From: Nakamurella panacisegetis
GTDB lineage: Bacteria; Actinomycetota; Actinomycetes; Mycobacteriales; Nakamurellaceae
Reading direction: 5' to 3'
DNA: 64,000 bases
Assembly: GCF_900104535.1 (NCBI RefSeq)
Contig: NZ_LT629710.1
Location: 3,879,501-3,943,500 of the forward strand
The stretch's first letter is position 1. Every line of letters begins with the position of its first letter. The position numbers were made by a program, and so were the translations under genes. Under the pieces are notes generated by a model, which did no database searches, had not been told where the DNA came from, and saw only the letters and a program-made list of their open reading frames with translations. Positions 7,507-16,025 of this stretch are shown one piece after another.

Positions 7507-8747
7507 GGCGGTTTCTAGCGAACGTTGCGAATCATTGAGTTGCCAGTCGGCGGTCCCAGCGTCGCATGAGCTGTGCTGGTGTGCGATCCGCCAGGCACAG
7601 GCGTGGTCGCGAGTTCATTTCCGCTGTTACCTGAGCGAGGTGGGCGGCGGTGATGAGCGAGAGGTCGGTGCCCTTCGGAAAGTACTGTCTCAAGAGGCCG
7701 TTGGTGTTTTCGTTGCTGCCTCGCTGCCAGGGTGAGTGTGGATCCGCGAAGTAGATTTTGATCTTGGTGGCCCGTTCGATCCGGTCGTGGTGAATCATCT
7801 CGTTGCCCTGGTCCCAGGTCAGTGTGCGACGCAGCGCTGGTGGCATGCCGGCGAACACAGCGATCAGTGCGTCACCGACGGATTGGGCCGAATGTCCGTC
7901 GGGCAGTGGGACCAGGACGGTGTGTCTGGTCTTGCGTTCGACCAGTGTTGCGATCGCAGACCGTTGTCCCGCACCGATGATGAGGTCACCTTCCCAGTGA
8001 CCGACCTGACCGCGACGCTCGACCACGGCCGGCCGGTTTGAGATCGACTTCATCTTGGTCAACTGCTTCATCGCGCCTTCACGGGTTCGGCCCCTACCTC
8101 TGCGGTGGCGGTAGATACGGGCCGTACGCAGGTTGCTAGGGGTCGCGGCGCAGATCAGCCCGCGGTAGACGCCCGCGTAGATGGTCTCGGCGCAGACGTG
8201 CCAATCGGGTCGATTGCGGTAGCTGCGCCGCAGCCATCGACTGATCTGTCCCGGCGACCATCGGGTCTTGAGCTTGCCGGCGACCACTGCGCGAAGTTGG
8301 TCGTCCGCGGCGAATCGGTGCGGCTTGGGTCGCCGACGTCGCTCGTGGGCTTGGTTGTGGGCGAACCACGGCTGATATCTGCCGTCGGCCTTGCTGTTCC
8401 TGGCGATCTCCCGATAAACGGTCTGGAAGCTGCGACCGATGCGGGCAGCGATCGACTTCACCGGCTCTCCCCGGGCCAGCCCGTCGGCGATCTCGATCCG
8501 GTCGTCCTGATTGAGGTAGCGGTTGCTGATCGGCGTATCGACATAGCTCACGCTGCCAGCGTCGATGAACCACAGCGATCCGCAGCTCAAGGACACGCCG
8601 ACCATCTCCGACGCCGCAGCCCCGGACAGGCCAGTTCGGATCAGCTCAAAATATCGTCGTTTGACCGCAGCCGGCATCTTGTTGGCAGCGAATCCAGGCA
8701 TGTCGTACTCCACTCGTCAGGATTCACGACGTTCGCTAGAAACCGCC
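7507..8747 (-). mobile_element. IS30-family insertion sequence
   Basis: 1241-bp element bounded by inverted repeats GGCGGTTTCTAGCGAACGT (7507-7525) and its exact reverse complement (8729-8747). It contains one full-length transposase gene on the minus strand. I see no convincing target-site duplication in the immediate flanks, which fits a later rearrangement on the alcohol dehydrogenase side. Confidence 0.9.
7532..8713 (-). CDS. IS30-family transposase
   Basis: 393 residues, intact. An N-terminal HTH region (RIEIADGLARGEPVKSIAARIG, FQTVYREIARN) is followed by the DDE integrase core: first Asp in HWEGDLIIG, second in LTWDQGNEM, and the catalytic Glu in SPWQRGSNENTNGLLRQYFP, the typical IS30 spacing. 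Length and ends match a functional IS30 enzyme. It fills nearly the whole element between its inverted repeats. Confidence 0.93.
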   Translation of the reverse strand: MEYDMPGFAANKMPAAVKRRYFELIRTGLSGAAASEMVGVSLSCGSLWFIDAGSVSYVDTPISNRYLNQDDRIEIADGLARGEPVKSIAARIGRSFQTVYREIARNSKADGRYQPWFAHNQAHERRRRPKPHRFAADDQLRAVVAGKLKTRWSPGQISRWLRRSYRNRPDWHVCAETIYAGVYRGLICAATPSNLRTARIYRHRRGRGRTREGAMKQLTKMKSISNRPAVVERRGQVGHWEGDLIIGAGQRSAIATLVERKTRHTVLVPLPDGHSAQSVGDALIAVFAGMPPALRRTLTWDQGNEMIHHDRIERATKIKIYFADPHSPWQRGSNENTNGLLRQYFPKGTDLSLITAAHLAQVTAEMNSRPRLCLADRTPAQLMRRWDRRLATQ

Positions 8748-8884
8748 CCCCACCGTGTACGGGTACGGATCACGATGAGGATCGCAGTAGCACGAGTGGT
8801 GCGCTCCTCGCGTGCCCGTCGGTTCAGCAGCGCAGCCGACGGGAATCACCTTCACCCACCGCTGCTACATCGCCGGAGATGTGG

Positions 8885-9571
8885 TCAGCGTTTGCCGCGG
8901 CTGGTGAGCCGCTCGATGAGCGCCTCGAGCCCTTCCTCGAACTCCTCCGCGCCACGGTCCCGGGACAGCAGCGGTTCCAGGCGTTTGAGCAGCGGGTAGT
9001 CGTCGAGGTCGGATGCGTCTGGCGGGGTTGGTTGCGCTTCTTCGACTGGACCGACGTCGGCGCCTAGGGCGGAAACCTCCAGAAGCAGGTGGCCGAGCAG
9101 GAAGCTGGAGAATGCTTGATAGACGGCCACGGCGTTCTCGTCGGCAAACCCGCAGGCCTGCAGAGCCTGCAAGAACGTCTGGATCCACCGCAGGCTCCGC
9201 AGCGGCGGCTGTATCCACGGGGCGGCGGGCGGCCGGGTCGCGATCAGCGGGAACACTTGCGGGTGGGCCAGCGCGATCCTTCGGACCGCATGGGCTGTCC
9301 GGTAGAGGTATTCCTCCCAGTGCGCAGCGTGGACTTGCAGGTCCGGGTCGTCGTGCAGCTCGTTGATGACGGTCTCCACGACACTGTCGAGGACCTCGTC
9401 CCGGCCGGTGAAGTAGTGGTAGATCGCCATGGCCTCGACGCTCAGGCTGGCGCCGAGTTTGCGCATGCTCAGAGCGTGCGCGCTCTCGGCGTCGATCAGG
9501 GCAATTGCAGCGGTGGTGATCCGGGCCCGGTCCAGCGGACCCGCACCACCGGTGTCGCTCTTGGCCATCAC
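8885..9571 (-). CDS. TetR/AcrR family transcriptional regulator (paralogue of 5050-5814)
   Basis: 228 residues. The HTH is at about 15-60 (ARITTAAIALIDAESAHALSM, KLGASLSVEAMAIYHYFTG), with a C-terminal domain very similar to that of the regulator at 5050 (RIALAHPQVFPLIATRPPAA, ending EEFEEGLEALIERL). Two more copies of this subfamily appear as relics at 18640-18780 and possibly 20068-20681. An inverted repeat lies 60 bp upstream of its start. No obvious target gene is adjacent: upstream is a decayed PAS-ANTAR gene and downstream is the IS30 element. Confidence 0.88.
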   Translation of the reverse strand: MMAKSDTGGAGPLDRARITTAAIALIDAESAHALSMRKLGASLSVEAMAIYHYFTGRDEVLDSVVETVINELHDDPDLQVHAAHWEEYLYRTAHAVRRIALAHPQVFPLIATRPPAAPWIQPPLRSLRWIQTFLQALQACGFADENAVAVYQAFSSFLLGHLLLEVSALGADVGPVEEAQPTPPDASDLDDYPLLKRLEPLLSRDRGAEEFEEGLEALIERLTSRGKR

Positions 9572-9630
9572 CCGCCGCCTTCCCCTTCTGATGCCGGACG
9601 CTTATGTGTGAGCCCAGGGTACCCAATCCG

Positions 9631-9654
9631 CTGTGCAGCACAATCTATGCACAG
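9631..9654. promoter_or_regulatory. Inverted repeat upstream of the TetR gene
   Basis: CTGTGCA at 9631-9637 and TGCACAG at 9648-9654 form perfect 7-bp arms spaced by 10 bp, 60 bp upstream of the minus-strand start at 9571. The GTGCA/TGCAC core is shared with the palindrome in the paralogous regulator at 5088-5112, so it is a candidate operator. Confidence 0.45.
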
Positions 9655-9738
9655 TGCGGTGCCCGGCTGGCGTATCGACACCGTCGAGGGTATTTCATGT
9701 CGTGAAAAGGTTGAACTGTCACCTCGATTATCGCACAC

Positions 9739-10020
9739 GTGGAAGGCGAGGGACCTTTTGATGACTCTGCGGACGCCAGCCCGCTCGACGGCGGGTTCGA
9801 CGAACCGATGGGCCGCTACACCTACAACGCGGCTACCGACTCGTGGTGGCGGTCGGAACAGATGCAGGCCATTTTTTTTGGGCGTCACCGAATCCGAACG
9901 GTTGCACTCCAGGACGTCGTGCACGAGGTGGTCGAACACTCGGCGCACGGCCGCGCCGTCATCGAGCCAGCGAAGGGGGCGATCATGCTCAGCTACGCCT
10001 CACCGACGTGGTCTGGCTAT
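9739..10020 (+). pseudogene. Relic of a PAS-ANTAR regulator
   Basis: From GTG at 9739 the frame gives a PAS-like opening (GRYTYNAATDSWWRSEQM). It then passes over a T8 run with loss of most of the PAS domain, and resumes with an ANTAR-like segment (DVVHEVVEHSAHGRAVIEPAKGA...IMLSY) before similarity ends near 10008. Full PAS-ANTAR proteins in actinobacteria are about 200-250 residues, so the middle and the end are missing. The frame stays open to 10176, but the last 50 codons look unrelated and overlap the next gene. Confidence 0.4.
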
Positions 10021-10517
10021 CAGCCGGCTTGGATGGCTTCTGTTCCGCTGATTCGGGCGGGCACGCCGCGCTCGGTGGGGCGGGTTGCGGTGGGGGATTC
10101 GGCGAGCCAGGACCTGAGTGCCCGTGCTGTCAGATCCTCGTCGGCGGCGGAGGTGAAGGTGGCGGCGGTTGTTTGAATGCCGGCAGAGGCGGCTTCATCG
10201 GGCGGTGGCCCGAGGGGCGCGGAGGCCGTAGCCTGCTTGTCGAAAGACGGTCGGGGCCGCGGGACGGCGGACCGCACGATCTGGGGTGGTGTCGGGAAAG
10301 CACGCTGGACGGTGGCGGCATCGACGCCGAGGTCCCGTAGAACTTGCTGCTGTTGCTCGCTGTCGAAACGCGCGGGCAGTTCCCGCTGCGCCCGCCCGGC
10401 CAGGCGCACCAGCCCGCTGCTGTACAAGAACCGCACCACGGCGTTGCGTCGAATCTCCACGATCGGCCACCGTCCTTCTCCGTCGGGAATCGATTTTGCC
10501 GCTCCATCCAGGTTCAC
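10020..10517 (-). CDS. Hypothetical protein
   Basis: 165 residues starting at GTG (MNLDGAAKSIPDGEGRWP) behind GGAGGG. The N-terminal 75 residues are plausible structured sequence (VEIRRNAVVRFLYSSGLVRLA, FDSEQQQQVLRDLGVDA), and the rest is Pro/Ala-rich and probably disordered. I do not recognise a family. The 3' end overlaps the open frame of the PAS-ANTAR relic, so the exact C-terminus is uncertain. Confidence 0.5.
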   Translation of the reverse strand: MNLDGAAKSIPDGEGRWPIVEIRRNAVVRFLYSSGLVRLAGRAQRELPARFDSEQQQQVLRDLGVDAATVQRAFPTPPQIVRSAVPRPRPSFDKQATASAPLGPPPDEAASAGIQTTAATFTSAADEDLTARALRSWLAESPTATRPTERGVPARISGTEAIQAG

Positions 10518-10842
10518 TCAAAGATACCCTCCGACTGCCCGTCGAGGCGGATCCAAGACGACTCCACTCCAACGGGGTCGCAAATCACGCGCGTTCACAC
10601 CTACGGCGTAAGCCTGTGGGCGTCTTGGGTTCTCCTTCGAGAAGCACAGAATCGACGCGGACGTACTCTGGGCGGGCACACGCAAGAGGTCCGATTGGTC
10701 ACCCGGAACCAGTTACGTCGTGTCGCATCCGCAGGGGGGTGGGCTGGGCGGCCCGACTCGGGCGGCGATGGGATGGCGCACGCGCTGCGGTGGAGCTGTG
10801 CCGGGCGGTGTTCGTCCCTGATCGCGATCCAGGGGCTCACTG

Positions 10843-11600
10843 CTACCGCGAGCTGATGGCTTCGAGGTGGATCCTCGATCGGTCCAATTGGGCGGACTCG
10901 TCCAGCAGCCGGGGGAGTTGGTCGGCGATCGCCAACTGCGCGTAGGTGTCACGGTCCCACCACATCGGTACGGTCAGGTACCGATCGTCGGGGTAGGGCA
11001 CCGGGTGTACCCCTTGGCTGTTGACTCCGCCGGTGGTCTGCCAACGCCGGACGGCATGTTGGGCGACGGCGCCCAGGGCGTAGCGGGCGCCGGTCAGGCG
11101 TAAAGCGTGGACGAAAATCCGGGCCAGAGCATCAGTCAGGTCACGTCGATGGGCGGCGGTGTCCTCGACCCAGCCGGTTTTCATCTCGATGACCCCGCCT
11201 GGCAGGCGCGCGTTGATCTCGGCGTGCAGGGCGGCGGCGCCTTCGCGGCCGGCCCATTCCTGCAAAGCATGGGCTTGTCGGGGCTGGCGTAGGGACCTTG
11301 GACTCGCATTCCGCCGACGACGGCACCTGTGTCATCGGTTGCGCAGAAGAACATCGCCGTACTCGATCCGTCCGCGACCTGGTCGTATTCGAGCACCGCC
11401 GCGACGTCGTGCCGGCTATAGCTGGCCAGGGCGCCCGCGATATAGGCCAGCCAGAGGGCGGGTTGGGCCGCCGACGTGGCCACTACAAACGTGTATCCGG
11501 AGATCGGGTCCTCGTACCGAGCAACAACTTCCCGATCGATACCACCCCGGCCATCCCAACGGGTTGCATCAAGAGTGACGGCGGCGGAGTCGTTATACAC
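10843..11600 (-). pseudogene. GNAT-like N-acyltransferase gene with a 1-nt deletion
   Basis: Two overlapping frames read as one protein. The first (from 11600) runs MYNDSAAVTL...YTFVVATSAAQPALWLAYIA...AMFFCATDDTGAVVGGMRVQGPYASPDKP. The second continues ALQEWAGREGAAALHAEINA...IFVHALRLTGARYALGAVAQ...VPYPDDRYLTVPMWW. They join near 11262-11270 if one C is added to the CCC before ATGCTTTGCAG. The rejoined protein of about 252 residues resembles GNAT-fold acyltransferases of the FeeM/N-acyl amino acid synthase type (inference from pattern only). Confidence 0.5.
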
Positions 11601-12277
11601 ACAGTCATCCTATCGGGGCGCGCGTTACGGCCTGAGACACCCCTTCGAGTGGAATCGTCCAGCAACCCGGCGCTGCGGTACCCGGTCGCGGTGTTCCGTC
11701 CCGGCCGTCCCGGGGTGCATCACCAAAGGCCTCAAGCTCGGCGGTGGCCCGCCGCGCCGTGCATGGCGACCGCAGGTAAGCCCAACCGTCAGCGAGCAGT
11801 TCGGCTCACAACGCCGCCGACTACCTGATCGGCGGAAAACTTGGCCTCGCCGCTTGGCCGCCCGATGTCGGTTCGCGATCGAATTTCACGTCGCCCGATC
11901 CAACCCCACCTCGCGGAGCTCAGGGCGTAGAAAGGGTGGAGGTTTACGCTTTTCCATTTCGTTGGCATGAGCCGATGTGGGTCTGCCACCACGTCCCGGT
12001 GATCGCGATCGTCGGGCAGACGGAACGCTCCGCGATGGGCGGGTCGGATCAGCAGGAGGTTGGCCTGCTGAGCCTTTTCAAAGATGTCTGTTCGGATTAT
12101 GTGCAGATGTGCACCGGGCCGCAGCAACATCCACACCCACCCATCTCACAGCCGAGGAATTGAACGGGTTCGCGCCACCTCGATGCGCGGGCGGGTTGCG
12201 GAACCGGCAGGATGGTGTGCATGCGGCTTCCTCGGCAAAGCGCCACACGCTCCGCAGCTTGAGCGGCGGCTCGCGGC
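11601..12277. other. Intergenic stretch without a supported gene
   Basis: About 680 bases between the GNAT-like relic and the HAD gene. Open frames exist on both strands, but none has a ribosome site and family-like sequence together. A minus-strand frame over 11789-12136 (MWMLLRPGAHLHIIRTDIFE...) is the only one with a mildly protein-like start. The promoter of the HAD-aquaporin pair probably lies near its end. Confidence 0.4.
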
Positions 12278-13129
12278 ATGACCGACGACATCCTGGAGGG
12301 TGCGCTCCCGTCCTGGCGCGATGGGCCGCCGAAGCAGTCGCTGCTCGCGTTTCTGCGCGAGGTCAGCTGCGGGCCGGCGATGATCGCCGTCGCGGAGCGG
12401 GTGGCCGCCTTCGACTTCGACGGGACCCTGGCGTGTGAGAAGCCGCGGACTGCGTTGGCGCAGTTCCTCGCCGAGTGTTGCCGCCCGGACAGCCCGGAGA
12501 GTGTTCGCCGTGCCGCCGCAGAGGGCAGCGGCGCGGACGTGCTGCGTGGTTTGGGTGTGCTGTTCGCCGGCCGGACGGTCCAGAATTATGGAGAGCGGTC
12601 GAGAGAGTTCCTGGATCGGGCCGCGCACCCGCGCTTTCGCCGCACATATCCGAGCTTGGTGTATCAGCCGATGCTGGAACTGATCAGGCTGCTCTGCGCT
12701 CTCGAATTCAGCGTATTTGTCTGCACCGACAGCTCCCGGGACTTCCTGCGGGTCATCGCCGACTCAGCCCTGGGTTTACGGCGCGAGCAGATCATCGGCT
12801 CCGAGGTCCGGATCGACTACGTCGACGGTCGGCTGGTGCGCACGCCGAACCCGATCCCCTTCGACGACGGACCCGGTAAGACCGTGCACCTGTGGGACCG
12901 CACCGGCACCCAGCCGGTGCTGGCGGCCGGCAACGCCGCCGGCGACATCGAAATGCTCCGCGCCGCCCGCTATGCCCTCGTCGTCCATCACGACGACTCG
13001 GTCCGCGAGTACGCCTACGCTGATGAGCAAGTGCTCGACGCCGCGGCCGGCGACCGGTGGACGGTGTTGAGCATGCGCACGGATTTCGCCCGCATCTGGG
13101 CATCCGAGGCCACCGCAGGTGTCCAGTGA
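12278..13129 (+). CDS. HAD-superfamily (subclass IB) phosphatase
   Basis: 283 residues. HAD motif I is FDFDGTLACEK (nucleophile Asp46, acid Asp48), motif II is in VCTDSSRDFLRVI, and motif III/IV is in PVLAAGNAAGDIEML. The helical cap between motifs I and II (about 60-150) is of the subclass IB, SerB-like type. It is a cytoplasmic phosphomonoesterase; the substrate is not determined. Its TGA overlaps the GTG start of an aquaporin gene, so the two are made together. A role in releasing a small neutral solute for the channel is possible but inferred only. Confidence 0.82.
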   Translation: MTDDILEGALPSWRDGPPKQSLLAFLREVSCGPAMIAVAERVAAFDFDGTLACEKPRTALAQFLAECCRPDSPESVRRAAAEGSGADVLRGLGVLFAGRTVQNYGERSREFLDRAAHPRFRRTYPSLVYQPMLELIRLLCALEFSVFVCTDSSRDFLRVIADSALGLRREQIIGSEVRIDYVDGRLVRTPNPIPFDDGPGKTVHLWDRTGTQPVLAAGNAAGDIEMLRAARYALVVHHDDSVREYAYADEQVLDAAAGDRWTVLSMRTDFARIWASEATAGVQ

Positions 13130-13953
13130 GCGGAGACCAGTCACGCCCAGCCGCCGACTCGCCCCGCGGGTCCTTGCCGGCGCTGCGGGAGCGGCACGGC
13201 GCCCACATCGCCGAGCTGCTGGAACGGCAACCCGCCTGGGCTCGTGACTTCACCGACCTGAGCCAGGAGTGGCGGCGGCTGGTGGCGGAGTTGTTCGGGA
13301 CATTCCTGCTCGTCCTGGTCGGTGCCGGTGGCGCCGTCCTGGACGCCAAGACGGGTGGGATCGGCCGGGTCGCCGGTGTCACAGCCCCGGGTCTGCTGGT
13401 GATGGCGGTGATCCTGTCCCTGGGGGCGGTGTCCGGCGCGCACCTCAATCCGGTGGTCAGCGTCGCGTTCGCGTTGCGCCGGGATTTCCAGTGGCGCCGC
13501 GTGCCCGGGTACGTCGCGGCGCAGATCGCTGGTGCAGCGCTTGCCTGCTTGCTGCTGCGGGCCACTTTCGGAACCATCGGCGAGGTCGGGGCGACGCTGC
13601 CCAAACCCGGTTTCAGCAGCACCCAGGCATTCATCATCGAGGCCGTGCTCACCCTGGGCCTGGTCAGCGTCATTCTTGGCACCGCTTCGACGGCGCAGAA
13701 CATCGGCCCGCTTGCGGCCCTGGGCGTCGGCGGCTACATCGTCCTAGCTGGCCTATGGGCTAGCCCCGTCAGCGGGGCGTCGATGAACCCGGCCCGCTCT
13801 CTTGGCCCCGACATCGTGCGAGAGAACGTTGACGAGCTCTGGCCTTATCTGGCCGGTCCCCTCTGCGGGGCGGCGCTTGCGGTGGCCTTGGCCTACGTCT
13901 TGCGCGGACCCGGCGGAGACCCCGCCGCCCGCAAAGCCGCGCAAGGCCACTGA
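13126..13953 (+). CDS. MIP-family aquaporin / glycerol facilitator
   Basis: 275 residues starting at the GTG that overlaps the HAD stop (GTGA). A 50-residue cytoplasmic N-terminus is followed by six membrane helices. The two pore half-helices carry HLNPVVS (NPV instead of NPA) and SMNPARSL. EWRRLVAELFGTFLLVLVGAGG is the first helix. The length and motifs fit bacterial MIP channels. Selectivity (water, glycerol or other solutes) cannot be set from sequence reading alone. Coupling to a phosphatase is the notable feature. Confidence 0.9.
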   Translation: MSGDQSRPAADSPRGSLPALRERHGAHIAELLERQPAWARDFTDLSQEWRRLVAELFGTFLLVLVGAGGAVLDAKTGGIGRVAGVTAPGLLVMAVILSLGAVSGAHLNPVVSVAFALRRDFQWRRVPGYVAAQIAGAALACLLLRATFGTIGEVGATLPKPGFSSTQAFIIEAVLTLGLVSVILGTASTAQNIGPLAALGVGGYIVLAGLWASPVSGASMNPARSLGPDIVRENVDELWPYLAGPLCGAALAVALAYVLRGPGGDPAARKAAQGH

Positions 13954-14005
13954 AGCGCTGAGCCTGGACTACCGTGCGGCCCTGAAGAGCGGGAGGTGAC
14001 CTCGT

Positions 14006-14037
14006 GATGGGGTCATCTTGGGATGGGGTCATCTTGG
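14006..14037. repeat. 16-bp perfect tandem duplication
   Basis: GATGGGGTCATCTTGG occurs at 14006-14021 and again immediately at 14022-14037, just after the aquaporin gene. It lies in the 560-base gap 13954-14516, which otherwise has no supported gene. A minus-strand frame across 14040-14250 (RRCKLRLILETVQLLPHEG...) looks like a decayed coding fragment, but I cannot name it. Confidence 0.7.
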
Positions 14038-14516
14038 TTCGTGCTCGTCGTTGCTCTGCCGGTGTGAGTGCGGTCCGGATCGAAGCCCAGTGTCGAAGGC
14101 CCTCATGGGGAAGCAACTGGACGGTCTCCAGGATGAGGCGGAGCTTGCAGCGTCGTGAGAGGTCCTGCCTGTGAGGGTGGGAGCCGCGGGAGCCGAGCCG
14201 CTGATTCCACGGCAACGGACTACGGATGCGGTGAGGACCCTGAATTTGCAGCCGCGGTGAACCCTCCGGCGCGCGGGGCAGGGAACGTTCAGATGGTGAC
14301 GACGGGAACAGGAGGGATCCTCCCGGGCCTGGTGAGTTGCGCCGACTTCTCACCGGACATCGTGCGCTATAACCGGTTTGCGCCGGGAAGGGCGTTGGTG
14401 CCTGGTGGGCGTGGGAGGCAGCCGTAGTGGTGAGGTACCGGTACAGGACTCCGTCGCCGCCGACTGCGACAGGTGATCCCGTCGCAGCCGGAGGTCTGCT
14501 GGACTACGTTGAGAAG

Positions 14517-14699
14517 ATGACTGAACCGAGTCCGTTGCAGATCACCGTACGAGGCGGGGAGCATGACGGGGAGCAGTTCGAACTGCCGGCCGACGAAGCC
14601 GGTGCCGGCGATACCGTGCCGTACCGCGATGCTCACTACCGCCTCATTCGTGGTGGTGGCGGTGAATGGATCGCCCGGGTCGTCTCAGGCGACGTCTGA
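14517..14699 (+). CDS. Small hypothetical protein
   Basis: 60 residues from ATG 14517: MTEPSPLQITVRGGEHDGEQ...FELPADEAGAGDTVPYRDAHYRL and a short tail. The pattern suggests a small beta-rich cytoplasmic domain with no signal or membrane segment. No family is recognised. The frame is open further upstream to 14427, but without better sequence. Its 3' end overlaps the convergent DUF72 gene by 15 nt. Confidence 0.55.
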   Translation: MTEPSPLQITVRGGEHDGEQFELPADEAGAGDTVPYRDAHYRLIRGGGGEWIARVVSGDV

Positions 14700-15548
14700 T
14701 GTCGACGGCAGGCTCTGAATGAGTCGTCGCGCGTCGAAAGCGGCATTGGATTCGAAGTCGTTGTCGAAGTAGACATAGTAGGTGCCCGAGCCACTGGCGC
14801 GGCCGATCCTCTCGGCCCATAGGCGGATTTCTTCGTCCGTATAGCGGCTGGAGTACAACTGCTGCGAACCGTGCAAGCGGATGTAAGAGAATTCGGCGGT
14901 CGACTGGTCGATCACCGGGAACCGACCGGCGCTGTCGGCTAGGACGATCGCGATCCCGAAACGCCGACACAGATCGTAGAACGACTCGACCTCGAACGAC
15001 GGGTGCCGCACCTCGATGGCATGACGAAGTGCGGTATCCGGCCCCAGTAGATCGGGCGCCGCTCCCGGCTCCGCCTTGAAGCGCGAGATCACCCGCTCCT
15101 CGGCCTTGGCAGCCAACTCGACGGCCGCCCCGACATCGCCCGGAAGCAGTTCGAAGAACTCCTCCATCCGTTCGGCGTCGAACCGGAGCGCCGGCGGCAG
15201 CTGCCACAGGAACGGGCCGAGTCGCTCTCCCAACGCCAGTGGTCCGGACGCGAAGAAGTTGGCCAACGGAGGAGCGACGTCACGGAGTTTCTTGTTGTGC
15301 GTGATGAACTTTCCACCCTTGACGGCGAACACGAACCCGTCCGGAGTCTCCTGCCGCCATCGCCGATAACTGCTCGGCCGCTGGAGCGAGTAGAACGAAC
15401 CGTTCAACTCCACCGTGTTGAAGTGCTCGGCCAGGTACGCCAGCTCGTTCTTCTGAGCCAGGCCCGGGGGATAGAAGTTGTTTCGCCAGTGCGGGTACCG
15501 CCATCCGGAGGTACCGATCCGAAACTCGGTAGGTCCACGTCGAACCAC
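14685..15548 (-). CDS. DUF72 domain protein
   Basis: 287 residues from GTG 15548 (VVRRGPTEFRIGTSGWRYPH). DUF72 hallmarks are GTSGWRYPHW near the N-terminus, YLAEHFNTVELNGSFY, the YRRWRQETPDGFVFAVK segment, and a C-terminal YIRLHGSQQLYSSRYTDEEI with YVYFDNDF. The family has a TIM-barrel fold with unknown function. The start is chosen because it lies 4 nt after the stop of a small upstream gene. The frame is open further upstream without family sequence. Confidence 0.85.
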   Translation of the reverse strand: MVRRGPTEFRIGTSGWRYPHWRNNFYPPGLAQKNELAYLAEHFNTVELNGSFYSLQRPSSYRRWRQETPDGFVFAVKGGKFITHNKKLRDVAPPLANFFASGPLALGERLGPFLWQLPPALRFDAERMEEFFELLPGDVGAAVELAAKAEERVISRFKAEPGAAPDLLGPDTALRHAIEVRHPSFEVESFYDLCRRFGIAIVLADSAGRFPVIDQSTAEFSYIRLHGSQQLYSSRYTDEEIRLWAERIGRASGSGTYYVYFDNDFESNAAFDARRLIQSLPSTSDVA

Positions 15549-15552
15549 GATG

Positions 15553-15714
15553 TCACTGTCGTTCCGCGTCGGGGTCGGGCGCGAATTCGGCGCCGGCGGC
15601 CTGCGACGGGTCGACCATGTCGCTCCGACCCTGACCGTTCTCCTCGTCCTGGGTCGGATCAGCACCGGGCGAAACGGCCTGTGTCGGTTGTTCCGGCCGT
15701 GGTGTGCTGCTCAT
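15553..15714 (-). CDS. Small acidic disordered protein upstream of the DUF72 gene
   Basis: 53 residues, MSSTPRPEQPTQAVSPGADP...TQDEENGQGRSD...DPDAERQ, entirely polar and probably disordered. A clear GAGGAGAAAG Shine-Dalgarno sits just before the ATG, and the stop is 4 nt before the DUF72 start, so it looks like a real leader gene of a two-gene operon. No function is known. Confidence 0.6.
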   Translation of the reverse strand: MSSTPRPEQPTQAVSPGADPTQDEENGQGRSDMVDPSQAAGAEFAPDPDAERQ

Positions 15715-16025
15715 GACTTTCTCCTCGATCGGATCGTTGAGTCGGTGGGGTTCTGTGCTAGTACCCGGCGAGCCAACTTTCAGCCGTCGGCCGACCGCAT
15801 CGACCACAGCGCCCACGCGATCAGTCCTGGTTGCCCGAGCCGCCGAAGCTCACCCTTGAGTTCGCTGTTTCGCCCAAGCTCGTCTCGATGCCCGGTGAAA
15901 CTGCACGAGGTTGCCCGGGAACACGCTGCAGCGAAGGCTGCCGAAAAACACGCCGAGCTTTCGCTGCTCCCTGGGCAGGAAGATGACAGGCCGAGGCCAG
16001 CGCCAGCTCGAGAGCCCCGGACAGC
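15715..16025. other. Intergenic stretch, no supported gene
   Basis: About 310 bases upstream of the small gene at 15553-15714 and before the ISL3 transposase start. It must hold the promoter of the leftward DUF72 pair. I saw no clear left inverted repeat of the ISL3 element here. Confidence 0.4.
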
